From Flavobacteriaceae bacterium (lineage in GTDB: Bacteria > Bacteroidota > Bacteroidia > Flavobacteriales > Flavobacteriaceae): a stretch of DNA of 35,317 nucleotides. This document shows positions 1 to 10,000 of the stretch, in pieces (the first letter of the stretch is position 1; the number at the start of each line of letters is the position of its first letter). Below the pieces are notes generated by a model, which did not search any database, was not told the DNA's origin, and was given only the letters and a program-made list of their open reading frames with translations. The position numbers and the translations under genes were made by a program. The DNA is taken from positions 1 to 35,317 of the forward strand of contig CANFHX010000029.1 of assembly GCA_947446865.1 (NCBI GenBank). Reading direction: 5' to 3'.

Positions 1-435
1 GAGAGGGGACACGGATGAAAAATATAGTTTGGAGTTATTTATGTAAAGATGGTTCTGGAAAATCATTTGTTTAATTAAGCTAAGTCGTGAATTGGAAGAA
101 ATAATCTTTTTAAACTTAACAGGTATTGGGAAACTATTAGATATAAGAATAAATAGTGTTCTATATATAGTATAAGTGGTTTTGAAAATGGTATTTCATT
201 CTAAATGCTCGAAACTTAGCCCTGATTGCAGTGGAAATCCTGGCTTTGCGATATTCAATAGTACCCAGTAAGATTACTTCGTGCCTCGCAATGCCAGATT
301 GAAACGCAAAGCAGGAATTGCATTTACTAAAATGCCAAATGTTTCGCTACAAAAATCGATGCTTTTAATAATTTATTGAAACGAATTTATAATCTAGGAG
401 ATTAAAAGTCAAGAAAGAAGCATTGTTGTTTAATG
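1..435. other. Left-edge intergenic stretch without a recognisable gene
   Basis: All three forward frames are interrupted early. The reverse frame that stays open from about 195 to the edge gives no recognisable protein and has no suitable start. The only structure I can support is the repeat at 217-323, listed separately. The stretch lies beyond the 3' end of the minus-strand gene ending at 436. A fragment of a gene lying mostly outside the window cannot be excluded. Confidence 0.5.
217..323 (+). repeat. Structured intergenic repeat, copy A
   Basis: The element begins with TTAGCCCTGATTGCAGTGG and ends with the block AAAGCAGGAATTGC. Between them, TGGCTTTGCGA (241-251) pairs with TCGCAATGCCA (286-296), with one mismatch, around a loop of about 34 bases. 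The outer blocks match the minus-strand copy at 34080-34132 (CCCTGAT near one end, AGCAGGAAT near the other), while the stem sequence is unrelated. Conserved flanks around a changed but still paired stem suggest selection on RNA or single-stranded DNA structure. Similar elements are common between genes in flavobacterial genomes, to my recollection; whether this is the Rfam motif called Flavo-1 I cannot tell. Confidence 0.6.
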
Positions 436-999
436 TTACTCCAAACATTTTAAGTAATCTATAAAGAAATGATCTGGATTGTAGATTTTTTGGTCAACCT
501 CGGATATTAGAACATCTTTGGCAATATAATCTGTGGTTTCACCTGCAAATTTAATTCGGAAAAATGATATCGGATAGGTTTTTAAATCTTCTAAGGTTTC
601 TTTCATAAACAGAAAGTAACCGTTAAGTAAACGGCAGTTTTCGTTATTGACCCTAATGTAATTTCCGCAACTTTCTTGCTCTATTCCTACAAAAGTAATC
701 ACTTTTCCATTAGTTAATTGGATGTATATTCTGGAGTTCTTATCGAAACATTTTGCCGGAATAAAATCGGCGCTTTTTTGTACCATTTGAAAGTTTAAGG
801 ATAGTAATCCATCTGCATTTATTAACGAGAAAAATAATGAAGTTTGGCTGTTTCCAAAAACTTTTTCATGCATTACATAATCTTTAGTAGATTTATAGGA
901 TCCAGTACTATCTTTAACGTTTGAACTGTATTCGCAGTCTTTTTGTGCAAAAATGGTTATGGAAACTAGAAAGAATAAGATTACTAAGGACTTTTTCAT
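436..999 (-). CDS. Secreted protein of unknown function
   Basis: I do not recognise a family. The 187-residue product starts with a classical signal peptide (MKKSLVILFFLVSITIFAQ) and probably acts outside the cytoplasm. The mature part has four cysteines and is otherwise mixed alpha/beta in character, without membrane segments. I place the start at the ATG at 999 rather than an in-frame upstream ATG, because this puts the signal peptide at the very N-terminus. It also gives a four-base ATGA overlap with the stop of the upstream methyltransferase gene, a sign of translational coupling. It is the last gene of the minus-strand run that begins with tsaD. No terminator is visible after it. Confidence 0.75.
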   Translation of the reverse strand: MKKSLVILFFLVSITIFAQKDCEYSSNVKDSTGSYKSTKDYVMHEKVFGNSQTSLFFSLINADGLLSLNFQMVQKSADFIPAKCFDKNSRIYIQLTNGKVITFVGIEQESCGNYIRVNNENCRLLNGYFLFMKETLEDLKTYPISFFRIKFAGETTDYIAKDVLISEVDQKIYNPDHFFIDYLKCLE

Positions 1000-2183
1000 G
1001 GGGTATTTATTTTGGTGCAAATTAAGACTATTTTATTGTTATTTAAATCGGTTGTGAAAAAACAATACTGGTTTCCACCATCTTTTATTTTCCACTTTTT
1101 TCTAAGGTTTTCTACCGTATCTGGAAAGTTTCGCAAAGTAATATTGCCTTTTTTGTTTTCTAAATGCAAAGCCATTTCTTTTTTGGAATAAGGGATGGTC
1201 GTGATTATTTCAAAAACTCTTCCAGGAAATTCTAGTAAATCATCCGAAGTATACAGATGCGAATGTTGGTGCAGTTTATCTAATGAAAATTGGGCTGCAA
1301 CTTCTTTAAAACCACCCGATTTTAAGATGGCGCTATTGGGTTCATATAGATATTTTTTTGGTAAACCTAAATTGTATTCACTATCTGAATTCCAATTAAA
1401 TTGAAAGGTTTCCCTTTTATTCTTATTGAAATTTATAGTATTTATGGCAATGGAACCTGTGTAGCCCTGGTATAATTCCCATAGCAATTCTTTCACTTCG
1501 TTTTCTACCGCTAGAATATGGATGGTTTTTACGTTTTGCAATTCGGTTAATCCTGCAGTAATATCTAGTAAGGGAGCTGTTTTAACGAGAATTTTAGGAG
1601 CATATTTATAATAAAAATGTTGCAAATAAGGCACGTTTGGCAAGCAATCTTGCAGCATAAACACCTTACCTTTAGTTTCATTTCTTCGAGAAGGATCCAC
1701 ATAAATCCAATCAAATTTTTGATTCAAATTTTCTAATGTTGCAGTGCTGTCGCCAACAATACATTCAATGTTATTTCTTTGTAATTGCTGAAAATTATGA
1801 CGTACTATTGAAGATAATTCGGCATCCATTTCACAATGAATTACTTGTTTCAACTTCTTAGAAAAGTAATAATCGTCCACTCCAAAACCTCCCGATAAAT
1901 CAATTAGGGAATTTCCATCTATGAGTTCCGATTTGTATTGTGCTGTAATTTCGGAAGAGGTTTGTTCTACCGAAATTTTACTCGGATAAATACTGTTTTT
2001 GCATTCAAACCAAGTTGGTAGCTTGGTTTTGCTTTTGGTGCGAGCTGCAATTTGATTTAAAAGAATTTTAAAATCTACTTCCTGAAAAGGATTTTTAGAT
2101 AGAGCTAATTTCGCACCATCTTGGCCTGTTTTTTCTATAATATATTCCTGAATTTCAGGGCTAAGTAGTACTTGATAATTCAT
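996..2183 (-). CDS. THUMP-like class I SAM-dependent methyltransferase (PG_1098 type)
   Basis: This 395-residue protein has a Rossmann-type methyltransferase core. The SAM-binding motif DLSGGFGVDD lies at residues 95-104, followed by the acidic end of the next strand (HCEMD, about 116-120), and the catalytic-loop signature DPSRR at 163-167 takes the place of an NPPY motif. The C-terminal half fits the ferredoxin-like and THUMP-like domains described for Porphyromonas PG_1098 and its Bacteroidota relatives, where an RNA substrate is suspected but not established. The gene follows the AI-2E permease gene by 13 bases and overlaps the next gene by four. Methyltransferase assignment is firm; substrate is unknown. 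Confidence 0.87.
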   Translation of the reverse strand: MNYQVLLSPEIQEYIIEKTGQDGAKLALSKNPFQEVDFKILLNQIAARTKSKTKLPTWFECKNSIYPSKISVEQTSSEITAQYKSELIDGNSLIDLSGGFGVDDYYFSKKLKQVIHCEMDAELSSIVRHNFQQLQRNNIECIVGDSTATLENLNQKFDWIYVDPSRRNETKGKVFMLQDCLPNVPYLQHFYYKYAPKILVKTAPLLDITAGLTELQNVKTIHILAVENEVKELLWELYQGYTGSIAINTINFNKNKRETFQFNWNSDSEYNLGLPKKYLYEPNSAILKSGGFKEVAAQFSLDKLHQHSHLYTSDDLLEFPGRVFEIITTIPYSKKEMALHLENKKGNITLRNFPDTVENLRKKWKIKDGGNQYCFFTTDLNNNKIVLICTKINTP

Positions 2184-2196
2184 TAATTAAAACAAA

Positions 2197-3285
2197 TTAA
2201 AGATTCTTAGTTAAAAGTTTAATTATCTTGTTTTCAGGAATTAACTCTTTAGCAATTACTTTTAAAATAGTATACAGCGGAATTGCTATTATCATTCCAG
2301 TTATTCCAAATAAGGTTCCAATGATTAATATAACCAAAAATATTTCTAACGGATGTGAATTAACACTTTTAGAAAATATTAAAGGAGAAGTGATATTATT
2401 ATCTATAAGTTGTACAATGAAGAATCCTATAGTTACATATATTGTGGTAGGAAGTGTCACAGTTTGAAAATCTTGATTTATTGTGGTTAACATGGTTAAC
2501 AAACCTGCTAAAATGGAAGCAATAAATGGGCCTATGTAAGGGATAATATTTAATACGGCACATAAAAATGCAATTACAAAAGCATTTTCAACTCCGAAAA
2601 TTAATAATACGATTAAATATAAAATACAAACTACTGTTAACTGAATTAATAAACCAACAAAATATCTGGTTAATAAATGTCGGATTTTATCAATAGAATT
2701 TAAAATTCTGTCTTCGCTGTGATCTGGAAGTATTTTTTTCATTCCAATAATGAATTGTACCTTGTCTAATAATAAATAAAAACTTATAAAAAACACGGTT
2801 ACTAATCCAATACCAAAACTACTTACTGTTCCAATTACCGAATTAAAAAAATCAGTTAAATAGTTAAATTTTAGTTTTGAAGTCAAATCACTTTCTTTAA
2901 TAATTCGATCAATATCTATGTTATGGTGACTTAAATAAGTGTCTAATTGTGCATATAAATGAACTAATTTATTTTCGATAGACTTCGTGTCCAATAACGA
3001 TAAATTATCGCCTTGAGATACAATTAAAGGAACAAATAACGAGATTAAACCTAATAAAAATAAAAGAAATAAAAACAGAGTTACACTAACAGCAAGAGCA
3101 TTTGAAAACTTTAGTCGGTTTCTTAAAAACTCTATTATGGGATTGGCTATTAAAGACAGGATTACCGAAATTATTATATATATTATAACAGTTTGTATTT
3201 GGTATATAAAATATAGCAACAAACATACAAGAGTTAGTATTCCTATAGCTCGAAGTAAACCTGAAGCAATAATTTTAGAATTCAT
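2197..3285 (-). CDS. AI-2E family (PerM/YdiK-type) membrane permease
   Basis: The 362-residue product is strongly hydrophobic. It has paired N-terminal helices (about 12-32 and 34-55), a helix at 66-88, a soluble segment at about 90-145, and a C-terminal block of further helices. The family signature NIIPYIGPF is at 246-254, and the late PLIFSKSVNSHPLEIFL block at 301-317 is also characteristic. Members of this family have been linked to autoinducer-2 export or Na+/H+ antiport, but most, including this one, have no demonstrated substrate. It lies four bases downstream of the DUF4159 gene in the same run. Length and topology are normal for the family. Confidence 0.9.
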   Translation of the reverse strand: MNSKIIASGLLRAIGILTLVCLLLYFIYQIQTVIIYIIISVILSLIANPIIEFLRNRLKFSNALAVSVTLFLFLLFLLGLISLFVPLIVSQGDNLSLLDTKSIENKLVHLYAQLDTYLSHHNIDIDRIIKESDLTSKLKFNYLTDFFNSVIGTVSSFGIGLVTVFFISFYLLLDKVQFIIGMKKILPDHSEDRILNSIDKIRHLLTRYFVGLLIQLTVVCILYLIVLLIFGVENAFVIAFLCAVLNIIPYIGPFIASILAGLLTMLTTINQDFQTVTLPTTIYVTIGFFIVQLIDNNITSPLIFSKSVNSHPLEIFLVILIIGTLFGITGMIIAIPLYTILKVIAKELIPENKIIKLLTKNL

Positions 3286-3289
3286 ATCC

Positions 3290-3931
3290 TTAATTGTTAA
3301 ATATATAATTTAATATGTTGGCACCCATTTTCAATGCTTTATCTCGTATTTCTTTCGGGTCGTTGTGCACTTCCGCATCTTCCCATCCATCACCCAAATC
3401 ACATTCGTAAGTGTATAGTAAAACCAATCGGTTATTTTGAAAAATTCCAAATGCTTGTGGGCGTTTTCCATCGTGCTCGTGAATTTTTGGTAAACCTGCC
3501 GGAAAAGCAAAAGGTTTTTGGAATATAGGATGTGTTGCGGGAACTTCCACTAAAGGAGAGTTTGGGAATATCCGTTTAATTTCTCTTCTAAGGTATTCGT
3601 CTAAACCATAATTATCATCAAAATGCATAAATCCACCCGATAGCATATAGTTTCTCAAGTTAAGAATTTCGCTATCGCTAAAAAGTATGTTTCCGTGACC
3701 TGTAGCATGAATGAAAGGATACGAAAAAACATCGGGACTTCCAGGTTCTACAGTTGCAGGTTTACCCTTGATTGTAGTGTTGATGTTTTGATTGGCGAAT
3801 TTAATTAAATTAGGCAACGAGGTAGGATTAGCATACCAATCGCCACCACCATTGTATTTTAGCAAGGCAATTTCTTGCGAAAAACCAATTATTGAAGTAA
3901 ATAAAATTAGTAATGTTATTTTGATTTTCAT
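3290..3931 (-). CDS. Secreted DUF4159 domain protein
   Basis: This 213-residue protein has a signal peptide (MKIKITLLILFTSIIGFSQ), so it is exported. The mature chain is almost entirely one DUF4159 domain, recognisable by GGGDWYANPTSL near the start, the block FIHATGHGNILFSDSE, and GGFMHFDDNYG. The fold resembles the glutamine-amidotransferase-like/ThuA group, and the family has no established biochemical function. In many Bacteroidota it sits near MoxR/BatA-type genes, but here it lies between a thioredoxin-fold protein (four bases upstream) and an AI-2E permease. The start is the ATG at 3931, which places the signal peptide exactly at the N-terminus. Family call is confident; role is unknown. 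Confidence 0.88.
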   Translation of the reverse strand: MKIKITLLILFTSIIGFSQEIALLKYNGGGDWYANPTSLPNLIKFANQNINTTIKGKPATVEPGSPDVFSYPFIHATGHGNILFSDSEILNLRNYMLSGGFMHFDDNYGLDEYLRREIKRIFPNSPLVEVPATHPIFQKPFAFPAGLPKIHEHDGKRPQAFGIFQNNRLVLLYTYECDLGDGWEDAEVHNDPKEIRDKALKMGANILNYIFNN

Positions 3932-3935
3932 GAAT

Positions 3936-5123
3936 TTAATGTTTTTTAAAATCGACTAATAGTTTGTCCAATTCTTCTGTTTTCCATCCAAAATTAGTTG
4001 CAACGGTTTTAGCATTGTTGGCATAAAGCATTGCATTGGTAAAATCTTTTTCTTTAGCGTATAATTTGACAATTAAAAGGTATTTATCTAGAGATTCTCC
4101 TAAAGTTAATGCTTGTTTGGCCCAGGATACTGCAAGATCTAAACTCTTTTTATCGTCCAAATGAGCCAAATAATTGTTAGAAATATCTACTAAAGTATTC
4201 GAATCTTTCCAAACGAATTTATCTACTGAAGATTCTGCTGACTTTTTGTAATTCTTCCAATTTTGTGAATATTCATTTAAAGTCAAATCGTATCTAAATA
4301 ATAAAGAATCTACTTTTCGAATCTGAAAAGAAGCCGCAATAGGTCTTTTTTTATTGTAATGTAATGTGTCGCCTAGGTCTGCTAAAGGTTTTAAATTATC
4401 AGAAACCATATAAATTAATTTCTTTTCAATTCTAGAAAGAGTTACAACTTTAGCAAATTCTTCTTTTTTAGCAACTATAAACGGAACTTCTTTTGCGTCA
4501 ATATTGTTGATGCCGTTGGCGATAATTTTCCAGTTTAGTTCGGTAAACAATTCGGCTTCCGATTTTGTTTTTAAATATTTCTGAGTAATTGAGGTAGCAT
4601 CAAATCCCGCTTTTCTGGTTACAATGATGTATCGCAAACAGTTTTCTGCATTCGAAGAATCGGCGTTGAATTTATCTTTTACAACATTAAATTGATTTTC
4701 TGGAACTAATGCTTTAGTTCCTTCCAAAATAAATGCGTCTTTCTTAAATTCTCCAGAAATACAATAGAGTAAATTTTCATTACTATCAATAAAAGCAAAA
4801 GTTGGATACGATTTTACTAAAAATTTAGATTGAAGTTTGTTTTTTAAGGTAGTTCCCTCAGCAGATTCGGCATCTACAGCAACACAAATATAAGAAGTGC
4901 TAAATAATTTTATTACATCAGCATCTATAAAAATTTCTTCTTTCATTTTTTTGCAATGCGAACACCATTTTGCATAAAAAAGTAAAGCAATTGGCTTGTT
5001 TTCTTTTTTAGATTGTGCCAAAGCAATATCATAATTAGTATCTAAAAACAAGGTTTGATTTTGTGCAAAAGCAGCAGTGCTTAACGCAAATAGCATAACA
5101 AAATATAAAAACAATCTATTCAT
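3936..5123 (-). CDS. Secreted thioredoxin-fold protein with helical C-terminal half
   Basis: A signal peptide (about 1-21, ending AAFAQ) precedes a thioredoxin domain. This has a redox pair in KWCSHCKKM (Cys54 and Cys57) and the cis-proline region KSYPTFAF (Pro107). It resembles the thiol:disulfide interchange (DsbD-gamma/thioredoxin_7) group and probably acts in the periplasm as a reductant or isomerase. The remaining 250 residues are mostly alpha-helical. The last 70 (LAVSWAKQALTLGE onwards) look like tetratricopeptide-type helical pairs, suggesting a partner-binding part. The gene starts two bases after the rsmE stop, so co-transcription is likely. The exact redox partner is unknown. Confidence 0.85.
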   Translation of the reverse strand: MNRLFLYFVMLFALSTAAFAQNQTLFLDTNYDIALAQSKKENKPIALLFYAKWCSHCKKMKEEIFIDADVIKLFSTSYICVAVDAESAEGTTLKNKLQSKFLVKSYPTFAFIDSNENLLYCISGEFKKDAFILEGTKALVPENQFNVVKDKFNADSSNAENCLRYIIVTRKAGFDATSITQKYLKTKSEAELFTELNWKIIANGINNIDAKEVPFIVAKKEEFAKVVTLSRIEKKLIYMVSDNLKPLADLGDTLHYNKKRPIAASFQIRKVDSLLFRYDLTLNEYSQNWKNYKKSAESSVDKFVWKDSNTLVDISNNYLAHLDDKKSLDLAVSWAKQALTLGESLDKYLLIVKLYAKEKDFTNAMLYANNAKTVATNFGWKTEELDKLLVDFKKH

Positions 5124-5125
5124 AA

Positions 5126-5830
5126 TCAGTTATTTGTAAAAACAACACTATGGCAGGCTACCATTGCGGCTGTTTCGGTTCGCAATCTAGTTTCACCCAA
5201 AGATATTGGAATATATTTATTGGTCAAAGCCATTTCAATTTCTTTAACAGAAAAATCCCCTTCCGGGCCTATCAATAAAGTTACGTCTTCATTTGGGATT
5301 AGTTGGGATTTTAAAGTTTTTTTATCCGTTTCTTCGCAATGTGCCATAAATTTTTGGCCTTTAAATTCTTTTTTCAAAAAGTCTTTCAATAAAATTGGTT
5401 CGTTTAATTTTGGCATATAACAATGCAACGATTGCTTCATTGCAGATTCAATTATCTTTTGATAGCGATCTATTTTTATTATTTTCCTTTCCGAATGATC
5501 GCAAATAATTGGTGTGATTTCTTGAATGCCAATTTCGGTTGCTTTTTCTAAAAACCATTCGTAGCGTTCGTTCATTTTGGTAGGAGCAACCGCAAGATGC
5601 AAATGATATTTTGGCGCTTCTTGTTTTGTAAAGGAAAGAACATTTACCGTGCATTTAGAATCGGAGGCCAATGCAATTTCAGTTTTAAACAAAAAACCTA
5701 AACCATTAGTAACGTATAGGATATCTCTTTCTTGTTTACGTAATACTTTAATTATATGTTTGCTTTCTTCTTTGTCAAAAATAAAAGAAGTTAGTGTTTC
5801 GTTAATGGTAGGACTATAGAATAATTGCAT
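5126..5830 (-). CDS. rsmE: 16S rRNA (uracil-1498-N3)-methyltransferase RsmE
   Basis: RsmE methylates N3 of U1498 in helix 44 of 16S rRNA, using SAM. The 234-residue protein has a small N-terminal PUA-like domain and a C-terminal SPOUT (trefoil knot) domain. Family motifs are EKATEIG at 95-101, LLIGPEGDFS at 185-194 and LGETRLRTETA at 211-221, the last two forming the SAM-binding knot. An in-frame ATG 39 bases upstream would extend it into tsaD. The start at 5830 fits the usual N-terminus (MQLFYSP) and lies one base after the tsaD stop, so I prefer it. It is the second gene of the tsaD run. Confidence 0.95.
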   Translation of the reverse strand: MQLFYSPTINETLTSFIFDKEESKHIIKVLRKQERDILYVTNGLGFLFKTEIALASDSKCTVNVLSFTKQEAPKYHLHLAVAPTKMNERYEWFLEKATEIGIQEITPIICDHSERKIIKIDRYQKIIESAMKQSLHCYMPKLNEPILLKDFLKKEFKGQKFMAHCEETDKKTLKSQLIPNEDVTLLIGPEGDFSVKEIEMALTNKYIPISLGETRLRTETAAMVACHSVVFTNN

Positions 5831-5831
5831 A

Positions 5832-6854
5832 TTAAAACTCAATTCGTGCTTTCGAAACAACTCCAGCATCGTTAAACTTATTTTCTAAATATTTTTGATA
5901 GCCAACAATTCCTATCATGGCAGCATTATCGGTGGTATATTCGAATTTTGGCACGAATGTTTTCCATCCATATTTTGGTTCTGCTGCTTTTAGGGTTGCT
6001 CTAATTCCGGAATTGGCAGAAACTCCTCCGCCAATAGCAATTTGTTTTATTCCCGTTTCGGCAACAGCCAATTTTAATTTATCCATTAAAATTTCAATGA
6101 TAGTATGTTGAATGGAAGCACAAATATCGGCTTTATTCTCTTCAATAAAATTTGCATTTAGCACCACATTCTTTTGAATAAAATATAAAATTTGAGTCTT
6201 TAATCCAGAGAAACTAAAATTCAATCCTGAAACTTTTGGTTTGGTAAAGGCAAACTTTTTAGGGTCTCCTTCTTTAGCAAACTTATCTATTAAAGGTCCG
6301 CCAGGATAGGGAAGTCCCATTATTTTGGCTGATTTATCAAAGGCTTCACCAACGGCATCATCGGTAGTTTCACCAATGATTTCCATATCAAAAAAACTAG
6401 AAACTTTTACAATTTGGGTATGTCCACCAGAAATGGTTAAGGCCAAAAAAGGAAATTCCGGTTTTTCAAATCCTTCCTCATCAATAAAATGTGCCAAGAT
6501 GTGCGCGTGCATGTGGTTTACAGCGATTAAAGGGATATTTAAGGCTAAAGCCAATGATTTGGCAAAGGAAGTTCCAACTAACAAAGACCCCATCAATCCA
6601 GGTCCTTGCGTAAAAGCAATTGCTGTAAGATCTTCCATCGGAATTCCCGCTTTTTTTAATGCCATGTCAATAACAGGAACAATGTTTTGCTGGTGGGCTC
6701 TTGACGCTAGTTCAGGCACCACACCACCATATTCTTCATGTATTTTTTGACCTGCTACAACATTAGATAAAACGATATTATTTTTTAAAACTGCAGCAGC
6801 AGTATCATCGCAGGAACTTTCTATAGCAAGAATAAAAACCTCATTATTTGGCAT
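5832..6854 (-). CDS. tsaD: tRNA N6-adenosine threonylcarbamoyltransferase TsaD
   Basis: TsaD transfers the threonylcarbamoyl group from threonylcarbamoyl-AMP to A37 of tRNAs that read ANN codons, working with TsaB and TsaE. The 340-residue protein shows the ASKHA-fold features of the family: IESSCDDT at 11-18, the metal-binding NHMHAH (His114 and His118), ISGGHTQ at 141-147, GGGVSANSG in the second half, and TDNAAMIG near the C-terminus. I use the ATG at 6854; an ATG three codons upstream is possible but adds only a short non-conserved leader. It heads a seven-gene minus-strand run and is divergent from tamB, an arrangement I recall from other flavobacteria. Confidence 0.96.
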   Translation of the reverse strand: MPNNEVFILAIESSCDDTAAAVLKNNIVLSNVVAGQKIHEEYGGVVPELASRAHQQNIVPVIDMALKKAGIPMEDLTAIAFTQGPGLMGSLLVGTSFAKSLALALNIPLIAVNHMHAHILAHFIDEEGFEKPEFPFLALTISGGHTQIVKVSSFFDMEIIGETTDDAVGEAFDKSAKIMGLPYPGGPLIDKFAKEGDPKKFAFTKPKVSGLNFSFSGLKTQILYFIQKNVVLNANFIEENKADICASIQHTIIEILMDKLKLAVAETGIKQIAIGGGVSANSGIRATLKAAEPKYGWKTFVPKFEYTTDNAAMIGIVGYQKYLENKFNDAGVVSKARIEF

Positions 6855-6917
6855 TAGGCACAATTTTTGAATAATATTTGAATTAACGGCATAAAACGAT
6901 TATTTTTACATCGATTA

Positions 6918-6949
6918 CAAAAGTAACTATTTTAAAGGTATCGCACCAA
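6918..6949 (-). promoter_or_regulatory. Probable promoter of the tsaD operon
   Basis: On the minus strand a perfect TAnnTTTG box (TACTTTTG, 6925-6918) lies 21 bases downstream of a TTG (6949-6947). Both elements and the spacing fit the promoter consensus described for Flavobacterium and Bacteroides. The box is about 64 bases upstream of the tsaD start. Confidence 0.55.
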
Positions 6950-7010
6950 TAACTAGATTTTTTTGTTTTGGAAAGAATAGGAATATCTAGTGAAAGTAAG
7001 ATATTTTGAT

Positions 7011-7018
7011 TATGTTTG
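7011..7018 (+). promoter_or_regulatory. Candidate -7 box of tamB
   Basis: TATGTTTG matches TAnnTTTG exactly and would place transcription start about 25 bases before the proposed TTG codon of tamB. No TTG element is present at the expected upstream distance, so support is moderate. The position argues against a tamB start much further upstream. Confidence 0.4.
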
Positions 7019-7050
7019 TTACTAATGGATGTTTCAAAGCGAAATAAATT

Positions 7051-10000
7051 TTGAAAGAGAAAATAACCAATACCCGATTTAAAACCTTTAAAAAAATAGT
7101 ACTGCGCACCATTATTGTGCTTTTACTACTTTTATTATCGCTTGGTATTGCTCTATCCTTACCGGTCGTTCAAACTAAAATAGCCCATTACGTTACCGAA
7201 AATCTCAATAAAAAATTTGGTACCAATATTTATGTAGATAAAGTAGAAATCACAATATTTGGAGGGGTTCAACTAAAAAAAATATTAGTAAAGGACGAGA
7301 AAAAAGATACTTTAATTTATTCAAATAGAATAATTACAAGTATTCTAGATACTAAAAAGTTGTTAGATGGGAATTTAATTTTCGGTAATCTTACAGCTGA
7401 TGCCTTGACTGTAAATATAAAAACCTACAAAGGAGATACAGATACCAATTTGGATAAATTTATTGCTGCTTTTGATGATGGGAAGCCTGCATCAGGTAAA
7501 TTTTTAATGACATCTGATAAGATGACTCTTAAAAATTGTAGATTTCGAGAGATAGATTACAACAGAGAAGTACCTCTGGATGTTGATTTTACCAAGATAA
7601 ATGCTGTAGTTTCCGATTTTAAAATTATAGGACCTAATGTTTATACCAATGTAGATGAAATGTCTTTTATGGACCATAGAGGTATATTTATAGAAAACAT
7701 TAAGACAAAATTCACCTATACAAAAAAGAATATCCGTTTAGAAAATCTCGATTTAAAAACGGCTGAATCTTCTTTAAAAGGAACCGTTATTCTTAAATAC
7801 GAAAGAAAAGATTTTAAAGATTTTAATAACAAAGTGATTTTTGATGTAACTACCAAAGACGCATCTTTATCTACTAATGATATTCGACACTTTTACAATG
7901 AATTAGGTAAAAACCAACAGTTTACTTTAAGCGGAAAAATTTATGGTGCTTTGAATGATTTTACCGCCAAGCATTTGTATTTAAAAGATACTAAGAACTC
8001 TGTTATTTCAGGCACGGTAAATTTTAAAAACCTCTTTGCTAAAAAAGGAAAAGGGGAATTTTACATGAAAGGTTCCTTTGCAAAAGTGAGTTCTAATTAT
8101 GATAATTTAATTACTTTACTTCCGAACGTTTTAGGTAAAAATTTGCCAACTTCTTTAAAGAAATTTGGGCAATTTAATTTAAAGGGTAAAGCCGAAGTTA
8201 CTAAAACTAGTATTGATACCGATTTTATATTACAAACTAAATTAGGAACGATTGCTTCTAAATTAGTAATGACTAATTTGAACACTATTGACAACGCTTC
8301 CTATTCAGGGAATGTAATTCTAGACCAATTTAATTTAGGTAGTTTTTTAGGTCGAAAAGACTTAGGTTTTGCAAGTCTTAACGTTGATGTAGATGGAAAA
8401 GGATTTACTGAAAAATATCTTGACACTAAGTTTTCGGGAGCAATTCAAAATGTGGACTATAATGGTTACAATTATAAAAATATTTTGGCGGATGGTTCTT
8501 TTAAAAAGCCTATTTTTAAAGGTAAAGTTAATGTAAATGATCCTAATTTATTTCTAGATTTTGATGGTAATGTAGATTTAAGTAAAAAAGAAAAAATATT
8601 TGATTTTCATGCCAAAGTAGACTATGCCAATCTAAAAAGATTGAATTTCATTAAAGATTCTATTTCTGTTTTTAAAGGAGATGTTGTCATGAAAGTATCC
8701 GGAAATTCTTTGGATACCATGAAAGGTGATGTAGTTGTTAGCAATGCATCTTACCAAAATTCTAAAGACATTTATTTCTTTGATAATCTGTCTGTTAACT
8801 CTAGTTTTGACAGCAATAATGAACATACTATTTCCTTATATTCTCCTAATGAAATGAATGGAAAAATTCAAGGTAAGTTTGAATTTTCTCAAATTCAAAA
8901 GATGGTTCAAAATTCATTAGGAAGTCTATACACCAATTACAAACCCGATGTATTGAAAAAGGGACAATATTTAAAATTTAATTTTTCGCAGTTTAATAAA
9001 CTAATTGAAATTTTAAATCCTAAGATATCCTTGGATGCTACTGCAGTTTTAAATGGCCAAATTAAAGGAGATGATAATGATTTTAAATTAAAATTTTCTA
9101 CTAAAACTATAGATGCTTTTGATGTTCATTTGGATAATGTTCAGTTAGAGATTGATAATAAAAACCCATTGTACAATACCTATGTACAAATGGACAGCAT
9201 AGTAACTAAGCAATATAAAGTTAGGGATTTTTCTTTAATTAATGCTACTTCAAAAGACACTTTATCCTTTAGAACCGAATTTAAAGGAGGCGAAAAAGGG
9301 AATGATTTTTATAATTTAAATCTTTATCATACTATAGATAAAAATAACCAAAATATCATTGGCTTTAGTAAATCGGAAATAATGTATAAAGATTTTCTTT
9401 GGTACATAAATGAACCAGGAAACGATAAAAACAAAATAGTTTTTGATAAAAATTTCAAGAATTTTTCATTTGAAGATATAATTATTTCCCATGAAAATCA
9501 ATCCATGCAATTAAAAGGATTGATCAGTGGCACTAGAAATAAAGATTTACAATTGACTTTTAAAAATGTTAACCTTAATAAAGTAACCCCTACTGTGAAT
9601 AAATTTAAGTTTGACGGAAACTTAAATGGTGAAGTATTTATTAAGCAAAATGAAGCAATTTATCAACCAACAGCAACTTTAGAAATTAAAGATTTACAAA
9701 TAAACGACAATGCCTTAGGGAATTTAAATCTTGATATTAAGGGGAATACTAATTTTTCAAGATTTGATATTACATCCAAAATTGAAAATGAAAATGTAAA
9801 GTCATTCAGTGCCGATGGGGATTTAGAAATTGTAAATAATGAAACTTTATTAGATTTGAATTTAAATTTTGAAAAATTCAATTTAGGAATATTAAGTAAT
9901 CTAGGTGGAGAAGTTCTTTCGAATATTAGAGGTTTTGCCTCAGGAAATGCTCGAATTAATGGTAATGTAAACGATATTAATTATACAGGTAAATTATTTG

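Noticed and set aside
1..195. Minus-strand frame open to the left edge
   Set aside because: Low-complexity translation without recognisable motif and without an upstream start; AT-rich DNA gives such frames by chance.
6325..6750. A 141-codon plus-strand open frame
   Set aside because: Lies opposite conserved tsaD motifs; shadow of its codon usage.
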